Assembly (NCBI GenBank): GCA_029558535.1
Contig: JAKQEK010000452.1
Coordinates: forward strand, 1 to 64,000
Direction of reading: 5' to 3'
Source of the DNA: Bacteroidota bacterium
GTDB taxonomy: Bacteria > Bacteroidota > Bacteroidia > Bacteroidales > ML635J-15
DNA: 64,000 bases
Position numbers and translations under genes: made by a program. Below the pieces are notes generated by a model that saw only the letters and a program-made list of their open reading frames with translations, did no database searches and was not told the origin of the DNA. How positions within the stretch are numbered: position 1 is the first letter of the stretch; every line of letters starts with the position of its first letter. Shown in pieces: positions 8,854-17,952 of the stretch.

Positions 8854-10515
8854 CTACTTAATTACCTTGCGTACATTAGGATTAGCTTTTTTCCAGATAT
8901 TTACTTTTCTTTCCATTTCACCGCTTTCCCTTTGAGTGTCAATAAGTTTTCTGATTTCTTTTGTTGAATACATATTTTTATTTTCTCCTATCCTGACAGA
9001 CTGAAAATCTGAAGGTTCGCCTTTAACCGGTGTCCTGTTTTTATTTCCATATTTTTTAGACACGGGTTGATTTTGCAGCACACCGCTTATAAAATAAAGA
9101 GGGTCTCCATTGTCATAGGTATAGAAGTAATAATTGTTATCTTCATTAAATTCCTGGAATCTATCAAATCCATCTCCGATAAGAACCAAATAATAATAAC
9201 CTGTAAGAGCCGGCATTTCGTATTGCCAGTAGAATTTAGTTGAGCTTCCTCCGAACAGTTCACTTGAAACATAGTTGGCAATACCTGTTTGTCCTGGTAT
9301 ATCAATATATGTTGCCCAGCAATCCTTAAAATCTACATCAGTTGGTTCGGGTTCAGGTCTGTCATAAAAACCGTAAGTACCATAATTATCAGTGTACATA
9401 TCATACAATACAATCCCATAATCATTTATATCGTAAGCATTATAATATAAATACAATATATTCCAGTCATCACTTGCATACAGGGCATTTTCTCCAGTAT
9501 TATACACATTGTATGATGCTTCTCTATATGTAGTATTTTCATATCCATCCATAAAATAGTCATTTAGCTCCCATGCCTGAAGATCATATCCCGAAGTAGG
9601 ATTATCCAAATCCGGCTCGTCTTCTATATTATTGGCAATAAAACACGCAAATGCAAAATAGTCTTGTTGAACAAAATAATTATAATCAACCCAGATAAAA
9701 CCATTATTTCCCCAGTCTGTTCCCCATGAATTTATCACTTTAAATGCACCGGCCGAACCTTTGCTGTCATCATAACCACATAATATCATAGCATGATAAG
9801 CATGTTGTCCTGTGTAATTATATGTTTGACTGGAAATTACAACATCTCCATAAGCATTCATAAATTCATCTCCCAGTTTAGCACCAAAAACAACAGCTTT
9901 GCCCTGATACAAATATCTTTTGATATTCTCTACCGTTTGATCAATCTGTCTGTAATCCAGAATTTTATAATTAGCTGCATTTTCTGTCCATGATGACTGA
10001 ACAGTACCTGTACAACTACCAAGACTCGTATATGGAACTACATCCATACGGGCAATACCCCTACTAACCATTACATCTAATGCTGCCTGAAAAGTTGTAC
10101 CGTTACAATCGGCGCCTCTTTTTGCAGATGGTATTGCTAAAAACAAATCTTTTGGACTAAAAACTTTAGAATCTACAGTCATATCACTTGTAGTTAAATT
10201 ATTTACTCGAGCAAACATAAAACTACGCAGATTATATCCTACTGCCCATGCAACACATGTTCCGTATTGTCCCTGATTCCCGATTGGTGGAAAATACTGT
10301 GTTAAATCAACGCTTGCAGGCAGGTTATCATCGCCATAAGCTGTACTTAGATTTATATCATCAGGAATTGTTTCCGGGTCTTCTTCACTAAATAACCAAC
10401 CCAAAGTTGTTAATATCTGCTCTTCTGTACCAGGATCACAGGAAGTGAAAAACATTGTTGAAACCAATGCGACTGAGACAAATAATGTCAAAATAATATT
10501 CAATTTTCTTTTCAT
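8854..10515 (-). CDS. Papain-like (C1 family) cysteine peptidase lipoprotein
   Basis: 553 aa. Lipoprotein signal with acceptor Cys26 (FFTSCDPG). The C1 core is clear: oxyanion Gln81 and nucleophile Cys87 in NQGQYGTCVAWA, catalytic His241 in HAYHAMILCGYDD, Asn262 in KVINSWGTDWGNNGF. The catalytic set is complete, so the enzyme is probably active. There is no long pro-domain: only about 60 residues separate the lipid Cys from the catalytic core. Residues 300-470 form an Ig-like, CARDB-type region. The tail is basic with no T9SS domain. It heads an operon with the two beta-helix genes, so it may process or anchor them, though secreted-protein turnover is equally possible. Confidence 0.88.
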   Translation of the reverse strand: MKRKLNIILTLFVSVALVSTMFFTSCDPGTEEQILTTLGWLFSEEDPETIPDDINLSTAYGDDNLPASVDLTQYFPPIGNQGQYGTCVAWAVGYNLRSFMFARVNNLTTSDMTVDSKVFSPKDLFLAIPSAKRGADCNGTTFQAALDVMVSRGIARMDVVPYTSLGSCTGTVQSSWTENAANYKILDYRQIDQTVENIKRYLYQGKAVVFGAKLGDEFMNAYGDVVISSQTYNYTGQHAYHAMILCGYDDSKGSAGAFKVINSWGTDWGNNGFIWVDYNYFVQQDYFAFACFIANNIEDEPDLDNPTSGYDLQAWELNDYFMDGYENTTYREASYNVYNTGENALYASDDWNILYLYYNAYDINDYGIVLYDMYTDNYGTYGFYDRPEPEPTDVDFKDCWATYIDIPGQTGIANYVSSELFGGSSTKFYWQYEMPALTGYYYLVLIGDGFDRFQEFNEDNNYYFYTYDNGDPLYFISGVLQNQPVSKKYGNKNRTPVKGEPSDFQSVRIGENKNMYSTKEIRKLIDTQRESGEMERKVNIWKKANPNVRKVIK

Positions 10516-10553
10516 AATTGTTGTTTTAATTTTATTTAGTTTTTATTTTTCCT

Positions 10554-11531
10554 TTAATTAAATTCAAATATATTTATTTCTGAATAAGATGCAAGTTTAT
10601 TATTAGTAAAAATAATCTCGGAGTCTTCTGATTTTTTCAAATTCTTAACTTCCGGATGTTGACTTACAAAAACATTATTTTCAATTTTTGTAACACCTGA
10701 AAACTCCGTCTCTGAGAACCTGCAAACAGAATGAAACTCACAGTTTTTAATTTCATTTTTCTTCGCAAAAACAGTTTGAACAAAATCTACTCTGCCAAAG
10801 AAATTAACATAATTCAATATTATAGCTTCACGAAATGATGTGTAATTGAAGTTAGATATCCCTCTTATTACCGAAGAAGAAAAATCGGTATATGAAGCGA
10901 AATTACAGTTTGCAAACAGTGCATTGCCTTCAATAATCATATTTTGAAAATATGCGGACTTATTAAAGAAAGCCTTATAAAAATTGACATTTCCGTTAAA
11001 CTTGGAATTTGAGAAATTAGATTCGCTATTAAAACTGCACTCAGAAAAGAAAACCTCTTTGTTTGCAAAATAGACACCCACACAATCAAATTTTGATTCA
11101 AATATTGAATTACTGAAATCTGTTACCCCTCGAAATTCACAATTAGCAGCTATTACATCAGACTTGAAAATACAATTTTTAAAACTTACTCCTTGCATAA
11201 AACAGGTTTTTATAAAATCATCTTCTGTCCCTGCTCCCGACATTATTATTTTACCTGTAAATGTACAATTGACAAAACAGATAGATTGATCAAGATATCT
11301 ACATTTAAGATTTTTATTTTCTTTACTTAAATTATCCAGAATCCTAAAATCAACATCTCCATTAATAACAGCACCTTCGATATAAATATCTTTACCGGAA
11401 TTTATTTCTTTTATAATTTTTTTTGCTTCAATCTCCTGCCCTAGTACTTGATTTTCATGTCCTCTGTTATTACATGACATTACAATAATACTAAAAATAA
11501 ATACATAAAAAACTTTAACAATGCTTTGCAT
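10554..11531 (-). CDS. Lipoprotein with degenerate pentapeptide-type repeats
   Basis: 325 aa. Lipoprotein signal with MSCNNRG near residue 20. Most of the protein is F/N-rich five-residue repeats (such as FKNCIF, FSNSIF, FSECSF, FANCNF), matching the pentapeptide-repeat pattern A(D/N)LxX with Phe at the inward position. It should fold as a right-handed quadrilateral beta-helix. Function unknown; family members are mostly structural or interaction proteins. A perfect -7 site lies 36 bp upstream. Confidence 0.75.
   Translation of the reverse strand: MQSIVKVFYVFIFSIIVMSCNNRGHENQVLGQEIEAKKIIKEINSGKDIYIEGAVINGDVDFRILDNLSKENKNLKCRYLDQSICFVNCTFTGKIIMSGAGTEDDFIKTCFMQGVSFKNCIFKSDVIAANCEFRGVTDFSNSIFESKFDCVGVYFANKEVFFSECSFNSESNFSNSKFNGNVNFYKAFFNKSAYFQNMIIEGNALFANCNFASYTDFSSSVIRGISNFNYTSFREAIILNYVNFFGRVDFVQTVFAKKNEIKNCEFHSVCRFSETEFSGVTKIENNVFVSQHPEVKNLKKSEDSEIIFTNNKLASYSEINIFEFN
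10565..10572 (-). promoter_or_regulatory. Candidate -7 element for the protease/beta-helix operon
   Basis: Reads TATATTTG on the minus strand, an exact match to TAnnTTTG. It lies 50 bp upstream of the ATG at 10515 and overlaps the 3' end of the upstream gene. No good -33 element was found. Confidence 0.4.
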
Positions 11532-11566
11532 ATTTAGTCTGTTTTAAGGGCTAAAATATTTATTGA

Positions 11567-11574
11567 CAAATTTA
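11567..11574 (-). promoter_or_regulatory. Candidate -7 element for the pentapeptide-repeat lipoprotein
   Basis: TAAATTTG on the minus strand matches TAnnTTTG. It would give a leader of about 30 nt before the ATG at 11531. The -33 box is not clear. Confidence 0.45.
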
Positions 11575-11677
11575 ATAAATTTTCTTTTCCGAAATTCATG
11601 AAACCGATTTATTATAAAACAAAATTTCCGATTTTCAATTTTTGTGCCGAAAAAGAATGATAACTAAACAATGTTTA

Positions 11678-12451
11678 CTAGAAATAGATTATATCTCTTT
11701 TCTCAACAAAAACGAGCATATTCATATTTGTAATTGTTCGCTGAACCCAATTTCCATTTTCGTCATATTCGTATTTATACCTCAATGATTCTATCAGGTT
11801 TCCGGATTCATCAAAATAATCTCTGCCTGTCATATGATTTTCGCTGTCATAATAATATAAATACTTTTCTGTTTTACCATCTCTTTCAGTTGAATGACAC
11901 ATCTCAACTATATTTCCTTGATTGTCGTATTTTTTTGTTATATATGACAGTGCAGTTTTGTTGTTAGCATCAAGTTGTTCTTCTTCAATAACTCTACCTT
12001 GCTCATCATTTTTGTAAAATGTACAGGAAGTTCGCTTAGCTTTTTTGTCAAATACAATTTGCCTGGTTATAAAACCTTTACTATCGTATTTATTCAGTTT
12101 CTTGTAACTCAAATTGTTATCCTGTTTATAAAGTAAAGTCTTTTTTAATCTCCCATTTTTATCATAACAATATTCATAACGACATATCAGAAAATTTTCC
12201 GATCCATAAGTTTCCATAAAAGTAATTTTACCGGAATCGTCATAGGCAATCTTGCTACTTTCGGCCAAAGAATTGAAATTTATTTCAGAATTAAAAATAT
12301 AGTATTTTGACTGTTCTATGCTCTTTATTCTCGCTTCTAAGCCTTTTTGTTCCGATTTGTCATTAAAAGATGAATTGACAACCTCTAATGCAAAACCGTA
12401 AGATAAAAACAGAAATAATGAGATTACAATAAAAATGATTTTCTTTTCCAT
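11678..12451 (-). CDS. Exported protein with YD-like repeats
   Basis: 257 aa from the ATG at 12451. I prefer this to an in-frame start at 12475, which would place eight residues before an otherwise ordinary signal peptide (MEKKIIFIVISLFLFLSYGFA) and overlap a perfect -7 site at 12473-12480. The mature part holds about six repeats of the kind YxYDxxGRLxxxxxYxxxxxLxxxxxxKYDxxG, resembling short RHS/YD-repeat proteins common in Bacteroidota. No toxin domain or T9SS tail is present. Function unknown. Confidence 0.75.
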   Translation of the reverse strand: MEKKIIFIVISLFLFLSYGFALEVVNSSFNDKSEQKGLEARIKSIEQSKYYIFNSEINFNSLAESSKIAYDDSGKITFMETYGSENFLICRYEYCYDKNGRLKKTLLYKQDNNLSYKKLNKYDSKGFITRQIVFDKKAKRTSCTFYKNDEQGRVIEEEQLDANNKTALSYITKKYDNQGNIVEMCHSTERDGKTEKYLYYYDSENHMTGRDYFDESGNLIESLRYKYEYDENGNWVQRTITNMNMLVFVEKRDIIYF

Positions 12452-12472
12452 AGCAGTAAATATTTTAAGATT

Positions 12473-12480
12473 CAAATATA
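12473..12480 (-). promoter_or_regulatory. Candidate -7 element deciding the start at 12451
   Basis: TATATTTG on the minus strand is an exact TAnnTTTG match. Transcription would start near 12466, downstream of the alternative start codon at 12475, which favours the ATG at 12451. Confidence 0.5.
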
Positions 12481-12563
12481 GCGATTTTTTACAAAAATTC
12501 CAAGAAATTACAAATTGTTAACATTTTATCACAACAAATTAAGGGAAAGGACTGTTAATTAAC

Positions 12564-12571
12564 TATATTTG
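12564..12571 (+). promoter_or_regulatory. Candidate -7 element for the zeta-like gene
   Basis: TATATTTG matches TAnnTTTG exactly and is followed by GC, the commonest extension. Predicted transcription start is about 12578, so the message would be leaderless or nearly so if the ATG at 12578 or 12587 is used. Confidence 0.5.
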
Positions 12572-12586
12572 CAACTAATGTATAAT

Positions 12587-13153
12587 ATGGCAAATTTATT
12601 TATCATAGCAGGATGTAACGGAGCAGGAAAAACAACTGCTTCATATTCGTTGTTACCTGATATGTTGAATTGTCATGAATTTGTAAATGCAGACGAAATA
12701 GCGAAAGGGCTTTCTCCCTTCCAACCCGAAAAAGCCTCAATAGATGCAGGAAGAATAATGTTACAAAGGATTAAAGAACTGATAAACAACAATATAGATT
12801 TTGCAATTGAGACGACACTTGCATCAAAAACGTATGCAAAATTAATCAATAATGCCAAAGAGCAGGGTTATTTCATTACACTGATATTTTTTTGGTTAAG
12901 TTCACCGGAACTAGCGACTCAAAGAGTAAAAAACAGAGTGGAAAATGGCGGACATAATATTGCAGAAGAGGTTATTTACAGGAGGTACAGATCAGGGCTT
13001 AGGAATCTTAACAGGATATACCTTGATACCGCTGATTTTTGGATGATTATTGACAATTCAGTTATTCCATATAATTTGGTTGCTGAAGGTATAAAAAACG
13101 ATTATTCAAAAACATATAATAATGAAGTATTAAACAAAATTATTTCAATATGA
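12587..13153 (+). CDS. Zeta-toxin-like P-loop kinase
   Basis: 188 aa from the ATG at 12587 (MANLFIIAGCNGAGKTT); ATG 12578 and TTG 12569 are in-frame alternatives. Walker A is GCNGAGKT at residues 9-16. NADEIAKGLSP and the long helix with IETTLASKTY resemble the zeta-toxin/uncharacterised P-loop kinase family. These enzymes phosphorylate UDP-sugars in bona fide zeta toxins, or unknown small substrates. RVKNRVENGGHNI supplies a plausible lid with arginines. The stop overlaps the start of a 55-residue gene (ATGA), the arrangement of a two-gene cassette. A housekeeping kinase cannot be excluded. Confidence 0.8.
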   Translation: MANLFIIAGCNGAGKTTASYSLLPDMLNCHEFVNADEIAKGLSPFQPEKASIDAGRIMLQRIKELINNNIDFAIETTLASKTYAKLINNAKEQGYFITLIFFWLSSPELATQRVKNRVENGGHNIAEEVIYRRYRSGLRNLNRIYLDTADFWMIIDNSVIPYNLVAEGIKNDYSKTYNNEVLNKIISI

Positions 13154-13317
13154 ACAAAGAACAAATTGCTGATTTGAAAATAAAGATTTTAAAAGGCATG
13201 GATGATGCCTACATTAAACTACTTGAGACTAAACTGAAAGAAGATGGCGATTTAGTCGTTTCAAAAGACGGAAAAGTTCATTTGATCAAAGCAAAAGAGC
13301 TAATTGATAAAAAATAG
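13150..13317 (+). CDS. Small 55-aa protein translationally coupled to the zeta-like kinase
   Basis: ATG at 13150 shares the ATGA overlap with the zeta-like gene's TGA. The 55-residue product is lysine-rich and largely helical (starts MNKEQIADLKIKILKG, ends HLIKAKELIDKK), with one predicted strand around DLVVSKDGKVHLI. It resembles no family I can name. By position it could be an antitoxin or a small partner protein. The reading frame ends only 19 bp before the next gene, and the 4-bp overlap argues it is real. Confidence 0.65.
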   Translation: MNKEQIADLKIKILKGMDDAYIKLLETKLKEDGDLVVSKDGKVHLIKAKELIDKK

Positions 13318-13336
13318 TTACTTCATTCACTTATTT

Positions 13337-14425
13337 ATGAAATCAAACAGAATTTTATTGACAATTATTTTCTTAATTGTCAGCATATCAGCATTTTCTC
13401 AATTCCACCGACAAGAATCGGAATTATATTTTCCGGACATTAAAGGATATAAAACATTAAAATGTGATTTCCATATGCACACGGCTTTCTCTGACGGACA
13501 GGTTTGGCCCGACTACAGAGTATTTGAGGCAATAAATGATGGGCTTGATGTAATTGCAATTACCGATCATATTGAATACAGACCTCACTATAAGGATTTG
13601 CCTGCAGATCACAACCGCGCTTATGAAATTGCCAAAGAAACAGGAGATGAATATGGAATAATTGTCATCCATGGTGCTGAAATTACCAGAGATATGCCTC
13701 CAGGACACTTAAATACTTTATTTATTACAGACGCAAACAAACTGGATGTTGAAAATGTTGAAGATGCAATTGCCGAAGCCATAAATCAGGGAGCTTTTGT
13801 TTATTGGAATCACCCATGTTGGAAAGCCCAGCAACCTGATACAGTTGTGTGGTTTGATATTCATACAAAATTATATAACAAAGGGTTTATTCATGGCATA
13901 GAAATAGTCAATTTCAGTCAATTCTGCCCCGAGGCTTTTAATTGGGCAATTGAAAAAGAATTGACTTTTATGGCCGGTTCAGATATTCATTCAACTTCAC
14001 AAATGAGTAAGTTCGAAAAACATCGTCCTGTAACTCTTGTATTTGCGAAAAATAAAGATGAGAAATCAATTCATAAAGCTTTATTAGATAAAATGACCCT
14101 GGTCTTTTATAATGAATCTATGTACGGCGATGAAAAACTGCTCAGAGAACTACTCGACAGATCATTAATCATTAAAAAAAGATATGATAAGGAAAAAAAT
14201 ATAATGATATTTGATATTACAAATATTTCATCTGTTCCGGTAATTTTAGAATCTGACATTTCTTTACCTCGTAAAACAGTTCCAAAAAGTTTAACGATTG
14301 GAGCAAAATCCAATCTACATTTTCACGTTGATTTATCGAAAGGAAATTTCAAAAGCATCAATTTTAAAGTCCTGAACTTTATTTATAATGTTGACGAAAA
14401 ACTTAATTATCAACTTAAACTGTAA
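13337..14425 (+). CDS. Secreted PHP-domain metal-dependent hydrolase
   Basis: 362 aa from the ATG at 13337, which gives a clean signal peptide (MKSNRILLTIIFLIVSISAFSQ). An upstream ATG at 13304 would add 11 residues and overlap the previous gene. PHP metal-site motifs are seen: FHMHTAFSDG, TDHIEY, HGAEIT, YWNHPCW and GSDIHST. Exported PHP phosphoesterases of this type occur widely in Bacteroidota; the substrate is unknown. The last 90 residues look like an Ig-like beta domain. The gene lies 7 bp from the following SDR gene. Confidence 0.85.
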   Translation: MKSNRILLTIIFLIVSISAFSQFHRQESELYFPDIKGYKTLKCDFHMHTAFSDGQVWPDYRVFEAINDGLDVIAITDHIEYRPHYKDLPADHNRAYEIAKETGDEYGIIVIHGAEITRDMPPGHLNTLFITDANKLDVENVEDAIAEAINQGAFVYWNHPCWKAQQPDTVVWFDIHTKLYNKGFIHGIEIVNFSQFCPEAFNWAIEKELTFMAGSDIHSTSQMSKFEKHRPVTLVFAKNKDEKSIHKALLDKMTLVFYNESMYGDEKLLRELLDRSLIIKKRYDKEKNIMIFDITNISSVPVILESDISLPRKTVPKSLTIGAKSNLHFHVDLSKGNFKSINFKVLNFIYNVDEKLNYQLKL

Positions 14426-14432
14426 GATATAA

Positions 14433-15275
14433 ATGAAAACTGTCTTAATTACAGGTTCAACAAGTGGAATTGGAGAAGCTTGTGTAAAAATATTTCTAAA
14501 AAATTCATGGAAAGTAATAGCTACCGGTAGAAATATTAAGAAATTGGAAAGATTGAATGGTTTAGGAGCTGATATTTTTAAACTTGATGTAACAAAACAG
14601 GCGGATATTAACAACTTAATAACACACATTGTTAATTCAAATATAAAGGTAGATGTACTTGTTAATAACGCAGGATACGGGCAATTTGGAACTGTAGAAG
14701 AAATAACTGACGAACAGGCCAGAGCTCAGTTTGACACAAATGTCTTTGGTCTTGCAGCAATGACAAGGGCAATTATTCCACACATGCGCGACAACGGAGG
14801 AGGAAGAATAATAAACATTTCTTCTTTGGCAGGCTTGACCTCTCTACCTGGTGGTGGATGGTATGCAGCAAGTAAATTCGCAGTAGAAGCTTTATCAGAT
14901 GCATTGAGATGGGAAACAAAACAATTTGGAATAAAAGTTTCATTGATTGAACCCGGACCAATAAATACTGGTTTTGCTGAAGTTGTAAATACCAATATAT
15001 CAGTAGATGATACTAGTCCCTACGGTAGTCTAATATCTGACCTTACTCAATCAACAAAAGGCATCAAAGGCGGAACAGCAGAAGGGTGTGCCCGAAAAGT
15101 TTATAGAGCTGCTTCATCAAGATTTCCACGAAACAGATACCTTGTTACCGGATTAGCTATTGTAGTTAAAATATTATTATACATACTTCCTCCAAAACTT
15201 ATGGATTTCTTTATTATTAAAATGTTCATCCCTGCACTTGAAATAAACTGCAAAACGAAAATGAAAAAGAAATAA
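14433..15275 (+). CDS. Short-chain dehydrogenase/reductase (SDR)
   Basis: 280 aa. Classical SDR features: dinucleotide-binding TGSTSGIG (residues 7-14), NNAG, a Ser in NISSLAG, and the catalytic YxxxK in GWYAASK. The C-terminal region carries a hydrophobic segment (VVKILLYILPPKLMDFFII), suggesting membrane association as in lipid or sterol SDRs. Substrate not predictable. Co-directional with the PHP gene and likely in the same transcript. Confidence 0.87.
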   Translation: MKTVLITGSTSGIGEACVKIFLKNSWKVIATGRNIKKLERLNGLGADIFKLDVTKQADINNLITHIVNSNIKVDVLVNNAGYGQFGTVEEITDEQARAQFDTNVFGLAAMTRAIIPHMRDNGGGRIINISSLAGLTSLPGGGWYAASKFAVEALSDALRWETKQFGIKVSLIEPGPINTGFAEVVNTNISVDDTSPYGSLISDLTQSTKGIKGGTAEGCARKVYRAASSRFPRNRYLVTGLAIVVKILLYILPPKLMDFFIIKMFIPALEINCKTKMKKK

Positions 15276-15490
15276 TCTTTGTTAAAAGCATGTCAATATA
15301 ATGTTTATTAAAAATGCCGATAATATGTAAATTCTTGCTTATTAACAATTAACTTATTAACAAAAAAACTCGAACTCTTTGCCTGACAATGTTTTTAATT
15401 CGTTAATAAAATTTTAATTAAATAATTTAAATATAATTGGAGTTTAAAGTAATTTACTGTTATTTCGCAACAATTTTAATTCTTAAAATT

Positions 15491-16189
15491 ATGAAGAGCA
15501 TATCAGTAATATTAATTATGACCATGATTTTTTCAGTTAGCGTCTGGTCATGTAAATCACAAAAAAAAGTGGAAAATAAAAAAATCGAAATAACAAGTCA
15601 GGTTGACTCGGCTAGTTATGCAATAGGAATGCAAATTGGTGATAATTTTGCCAAGCAGGGTTTGGATACAATTATGAACGTAGAGTTAATTCTCGCAGGT
15701 ATTAAAGATCAAATGGCAAAAAGTGCAAGATTAAACATTAACGAAACCGATGCTATTATTCAGAAATTTTTCGGTGAAATGCAAAAATCTCAATCAACAG
15801 ATAAAATTGCTGAAGGTGAAAAATTTCTTGCCGAGAATGGCAAACGCGATGGTGTTGTTACTACTGAAAGTGGTTTACAGTATGAGGTTCTTACTTTAGG
15901 AACAGGACCAAAACCAACAATCAACAATACAGTAAAAACTCATTATAAAGGTACATTACTTAACGGAACTGTTTTCGACAGTTCTTATGACAGAGGCGAG
16001 CCTATTTCTTTCCCCTTAAACGGCGTTATTAAAGGATGGACAGAAGGTCTTCAACTAATGCCGGTAGGATCTAAATTCAAATTTTATATCCCATACCATT
16101 TAGCTTATGGCGAAAGAGGTGCCGGACAAATTATAGGGCCTTTCGAGACTCTGATTTTTGAAGTCGAATTACTTGGAATTGAAAAATAA
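15491..16189 (+). CDS. FKBP-type peptidyl-prolyl isomerase lipoprotein
   Basis: 232 aa from the ATG at 15491. A longer TTG-initiated frame at 15437 would bury the signal. Lipoprotein signal with VWSCKSQ. An FKBP N-terminal dimerisation region (ASYAIGMQIGDNFAKQG) is followed by the FKBP fold (ETDAI..., VKTHYKGTLLNGTVFDSSYDRG, PISFPLNGVIKGWTEGLQLM, PYHLAYGERG, FEVELLGI). It should catalyse proline isomerisation and assist folding of envelope proteins on the periplasmic side. Confidence 0.9.
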   Translation: MKSISVILIMTMIFSVSVWSCKSQKKVENKKIEITSQVDSASYAIGMQIGDNFAKQGLDTIMNVELILAGIKDQMAKSARLNINETDAIIQKFFGEMQKSQSTDKIAEGEKFLAENGKRDGVVTTESGLQYEVLTLGTGPKPTINNTVKTHYKGTLLNGTVFDSSYDRGEPISFPLNGVIKGWTEGLQLMPVGSKFKFYIPYHLAYGERGAGQIIGPFETLIFEVELLGIEK

Positions 16190-16193
16190 ATTT

Positions 16194-16225
16194 AAAAAAC
16201 CGAAGTTTATCTTCGGTTTTTTTTT
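16194..16225 (+). terminator. Intrinsic terminator after the FKBP gene
   Basis: A 12-bp stem (16194-16205 with 16211-16222, loop TTTAT) with a CCGAAG core and a T run. It separates the isomerase from pyrB. Confidence 0.9.
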
Positions 16226-16254
16226 GATAATATATTAATCTAAATTAATTAAAA

Positions 16255-17163
16255 ATGAAAAACAAAAGTCTGGTTTCAATCAATGATTACAAAAAAGAGG
16301 ATTATTTTAAAATTCTTGATCTTGCTGAAGAGTTTCAAAAAAATCCAAAACAAAGATTATTAGAAAATCATGTAATAGCCTCATTATTTTTCGAACCTTC
16401 TACTCGTACACGATTAAGCTTTGAGACAGCTATTCAAAGACTGGGTGGAAAAGTAATAGGATTTAGCGAAGCTTCTAACAGCAGTGTGTCAAAAGGTGAA
16501 TCGTTAAAGGATACTATCCTTACAGTAAGCCGATATGCCGATCTTATTGTTATGCGTCATCCGGTTGAAGGCAGTGCAAGATATGCAAGTGTTGTTTCGG
16601 ATAAACCGATAATAAATGCAGGCGATGGTTCTAATCAGCATCCTACACAATGTTTGCTCGATTTGTATTCTATAAGAAAAACGCAAGGAACACTTGAAAA
16701 TATTAATTTGTTTTTAGTAGGAGACTTGAAATATGGTCGCACAGTACATTCATTGTTAATGGCAATGTCCGAATTTAATCCGGTTTTCAATTTTGTTTCT
16801 CCTCCTACTCTGAAAATGCCTCAGGAATACAAAGATTTTCTTGACGAAAAAGGTATTAAATATTATGAACACGATGATATTAATGAAAACATTAAACATG
16901 CTGACATTATTTATGTTACACGTGTGCAGCGTGAAAGATTTTCAGACCCTATGGAATATGAAAAAGTGAAGAATTCTTATGTCATTAAAAATAAAATGCT
17001 GGAAGGGACTAAAGAAAATTTAAGAATTTTACATCCTCTACCAAGAGTAAACGAAATTGATACAGATGTTGACGCTAATCCAAAAGCTTATTATTTTGAA
17101 CAGGCCGAAAATGGTGTTTATACCCGTATGGCTTTGATGTGTAAAATTTTAGGCGTTAAGTAA
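16255..17163 (+). CDS. pyrB: Aspartate carbamoyltransferase catalytic subunit
   Basis: 302 aa, normal family length. Carbamoyl phosphate plus L-aspartate gives N-carbamoyl-L-aspartate, the first committed step of pyrimidine synthesis, in the cytosol. Carbamoyl-phosphate loop STRTR at 49-53, [12 protein letters not shown] (80s loop), [12 protein letters not shown] near 130, and the aspartate loop VTRVQRERF with HPLPRVNEI. It is followed 39 bp later by pyrI, so the enzyme should be the allosteric class B dodecamer. Confidence 0.97.
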   Translation: MKNKSLVSINDYKKEDYFKILDLAEEFQKNPKQRLLENHVIASLFFEPSTRTRLSFETAIQRLGGKVIGFSEASNSSVSKGESLKDTILTVSRYADLIVMRHPVEGSARYASVVSDKPIINAGDGSNQHPTQCLLDLYSIRKTQGTLENINLFLVGDLKYGRTVHSLLMAMSEFNPVFNFVSPPTLKMPQEYKDFLDEKGIKYYEHDDINENIKHADIIYVTRVQRERFSDPMEYEKVKNSYVIKNKMLEGTKENLRILHPLPRVNEIDTDVDANPKAYYFEQAENGVYTRMALMCKILGVK

Positions 17164-17202
17164 TATTAAATTGTATTCATTAAGTATAAAACATATATTA
17201 TT

Positions 17203-17661
17203 ATGAAAAGTGAATTAAAAGTAAAAGCAATAGAAAAAGGAACTGTTATTGACCATATACAGGCAAGCAATTTATATAAAATCATGTCAATTATTGAAAT
17301 TGAAAAACTTGACACACAGATATTTATCGGTAACAATCTCGACAGTCAGAAATATGGTAAAAAAGCCATTATAAAAATTGCAGACAAATTTCCATCAATG
17401 GAAGATGTGAATAAAATTGCTCTTATTGATCCGAATGCAGTAATAAATATAATCAGAGACTATCAGGTTGTTGAAAAAAAGAAAGTTGAATTACCGGAAA
17501 CCGTAAGCACTTTTATAAAATGTATCAATCCAAAATGTATTACAAATCACGAAAAGGTTGAGACAAAATTCAGTGTTCATGTAAAAGATGGAAAAGTAAA
17601 CCTTAAATGCTTCTACTGCGAAAAGACAACCGGTCAGGATAATATTGAGGTTATCAGATAA
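17203..17661 (+). CDS. pyrI: Aspartate carbamoyltransferase regulatory subunit
   Basis: 152 aa. The N-terminal allosteric nucleotide-binding domain (VKAIEKGTVIDHI) precedes the zinc domain. The four zinc ligands are Cys107, Cys112, Cys136 and Cys139, the same spacing as the E. coli subunit. It binds CTP/ATP effectors and links PyrB trimers. Forms the operon pyrBI. Confidence 0.97.
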   Translation: MKSELKVKAIEKGTVIDHIQASNLYKIMSIIEIEKLDTQIFIGNNLDSQKYGKKAIIKIADKFPSMEDVNKIALIDPNAVINIIRDYQVVEKKKVELPETVSTFIKCINPKCITNHEKVETKFSVHVKDGKVNLKCFYCEKTTGQDNIEVIR

Positions 17662-17800
17662 CAGTATGTCAATGCCTGAAATAGGTTGACCGTTTTAAAG
17701 AATAAGAATATAATATGTTATTGTAGGGTTGATGTTTGTAATCTTTTTGTAAATAATAAATTGTACAAAACAGAAAAATTGGTACTTGAATAGGATTATT

Positions 17801-17894
17801 GTCGGTGACTTCGACTCCGCTCAGTCACCTAGCAGTATCCAAGGTGATTGAGACGCTCATCGAGCGGAGTCGAGATGGAGTCGAAATCACCGGT
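17801..17894. repeat. Palindromic element, left of the GIY-YIG gene
   Basis: About 94 bp with two nested inverted repeats: 17803-17818 with 17878-17893 (one mismatch) and 17811-17822 with 17862-17873 (perfect 12 bp). The core reads CTTCGACTCCGCTCAG. Its first 30 bp (17801-17830) are identical to 18290-18319 on the other side of the GIY-YIG gene. Its GC content is much higher than the surroundings. REP-like. Confidence 0.88.
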
Positions 17895-17952
17895 TTAAAA
17901 AAGACAAAACACATGAATTAACCTGTATAAAAACTTAATTATTATTCCTAAA

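Noticed and set aside
13304-13336. Upstream start for the PHP hydrolase
   Set aside because: It would overlap the 55-aa gene and place 11 residues before an intact signal peptide.
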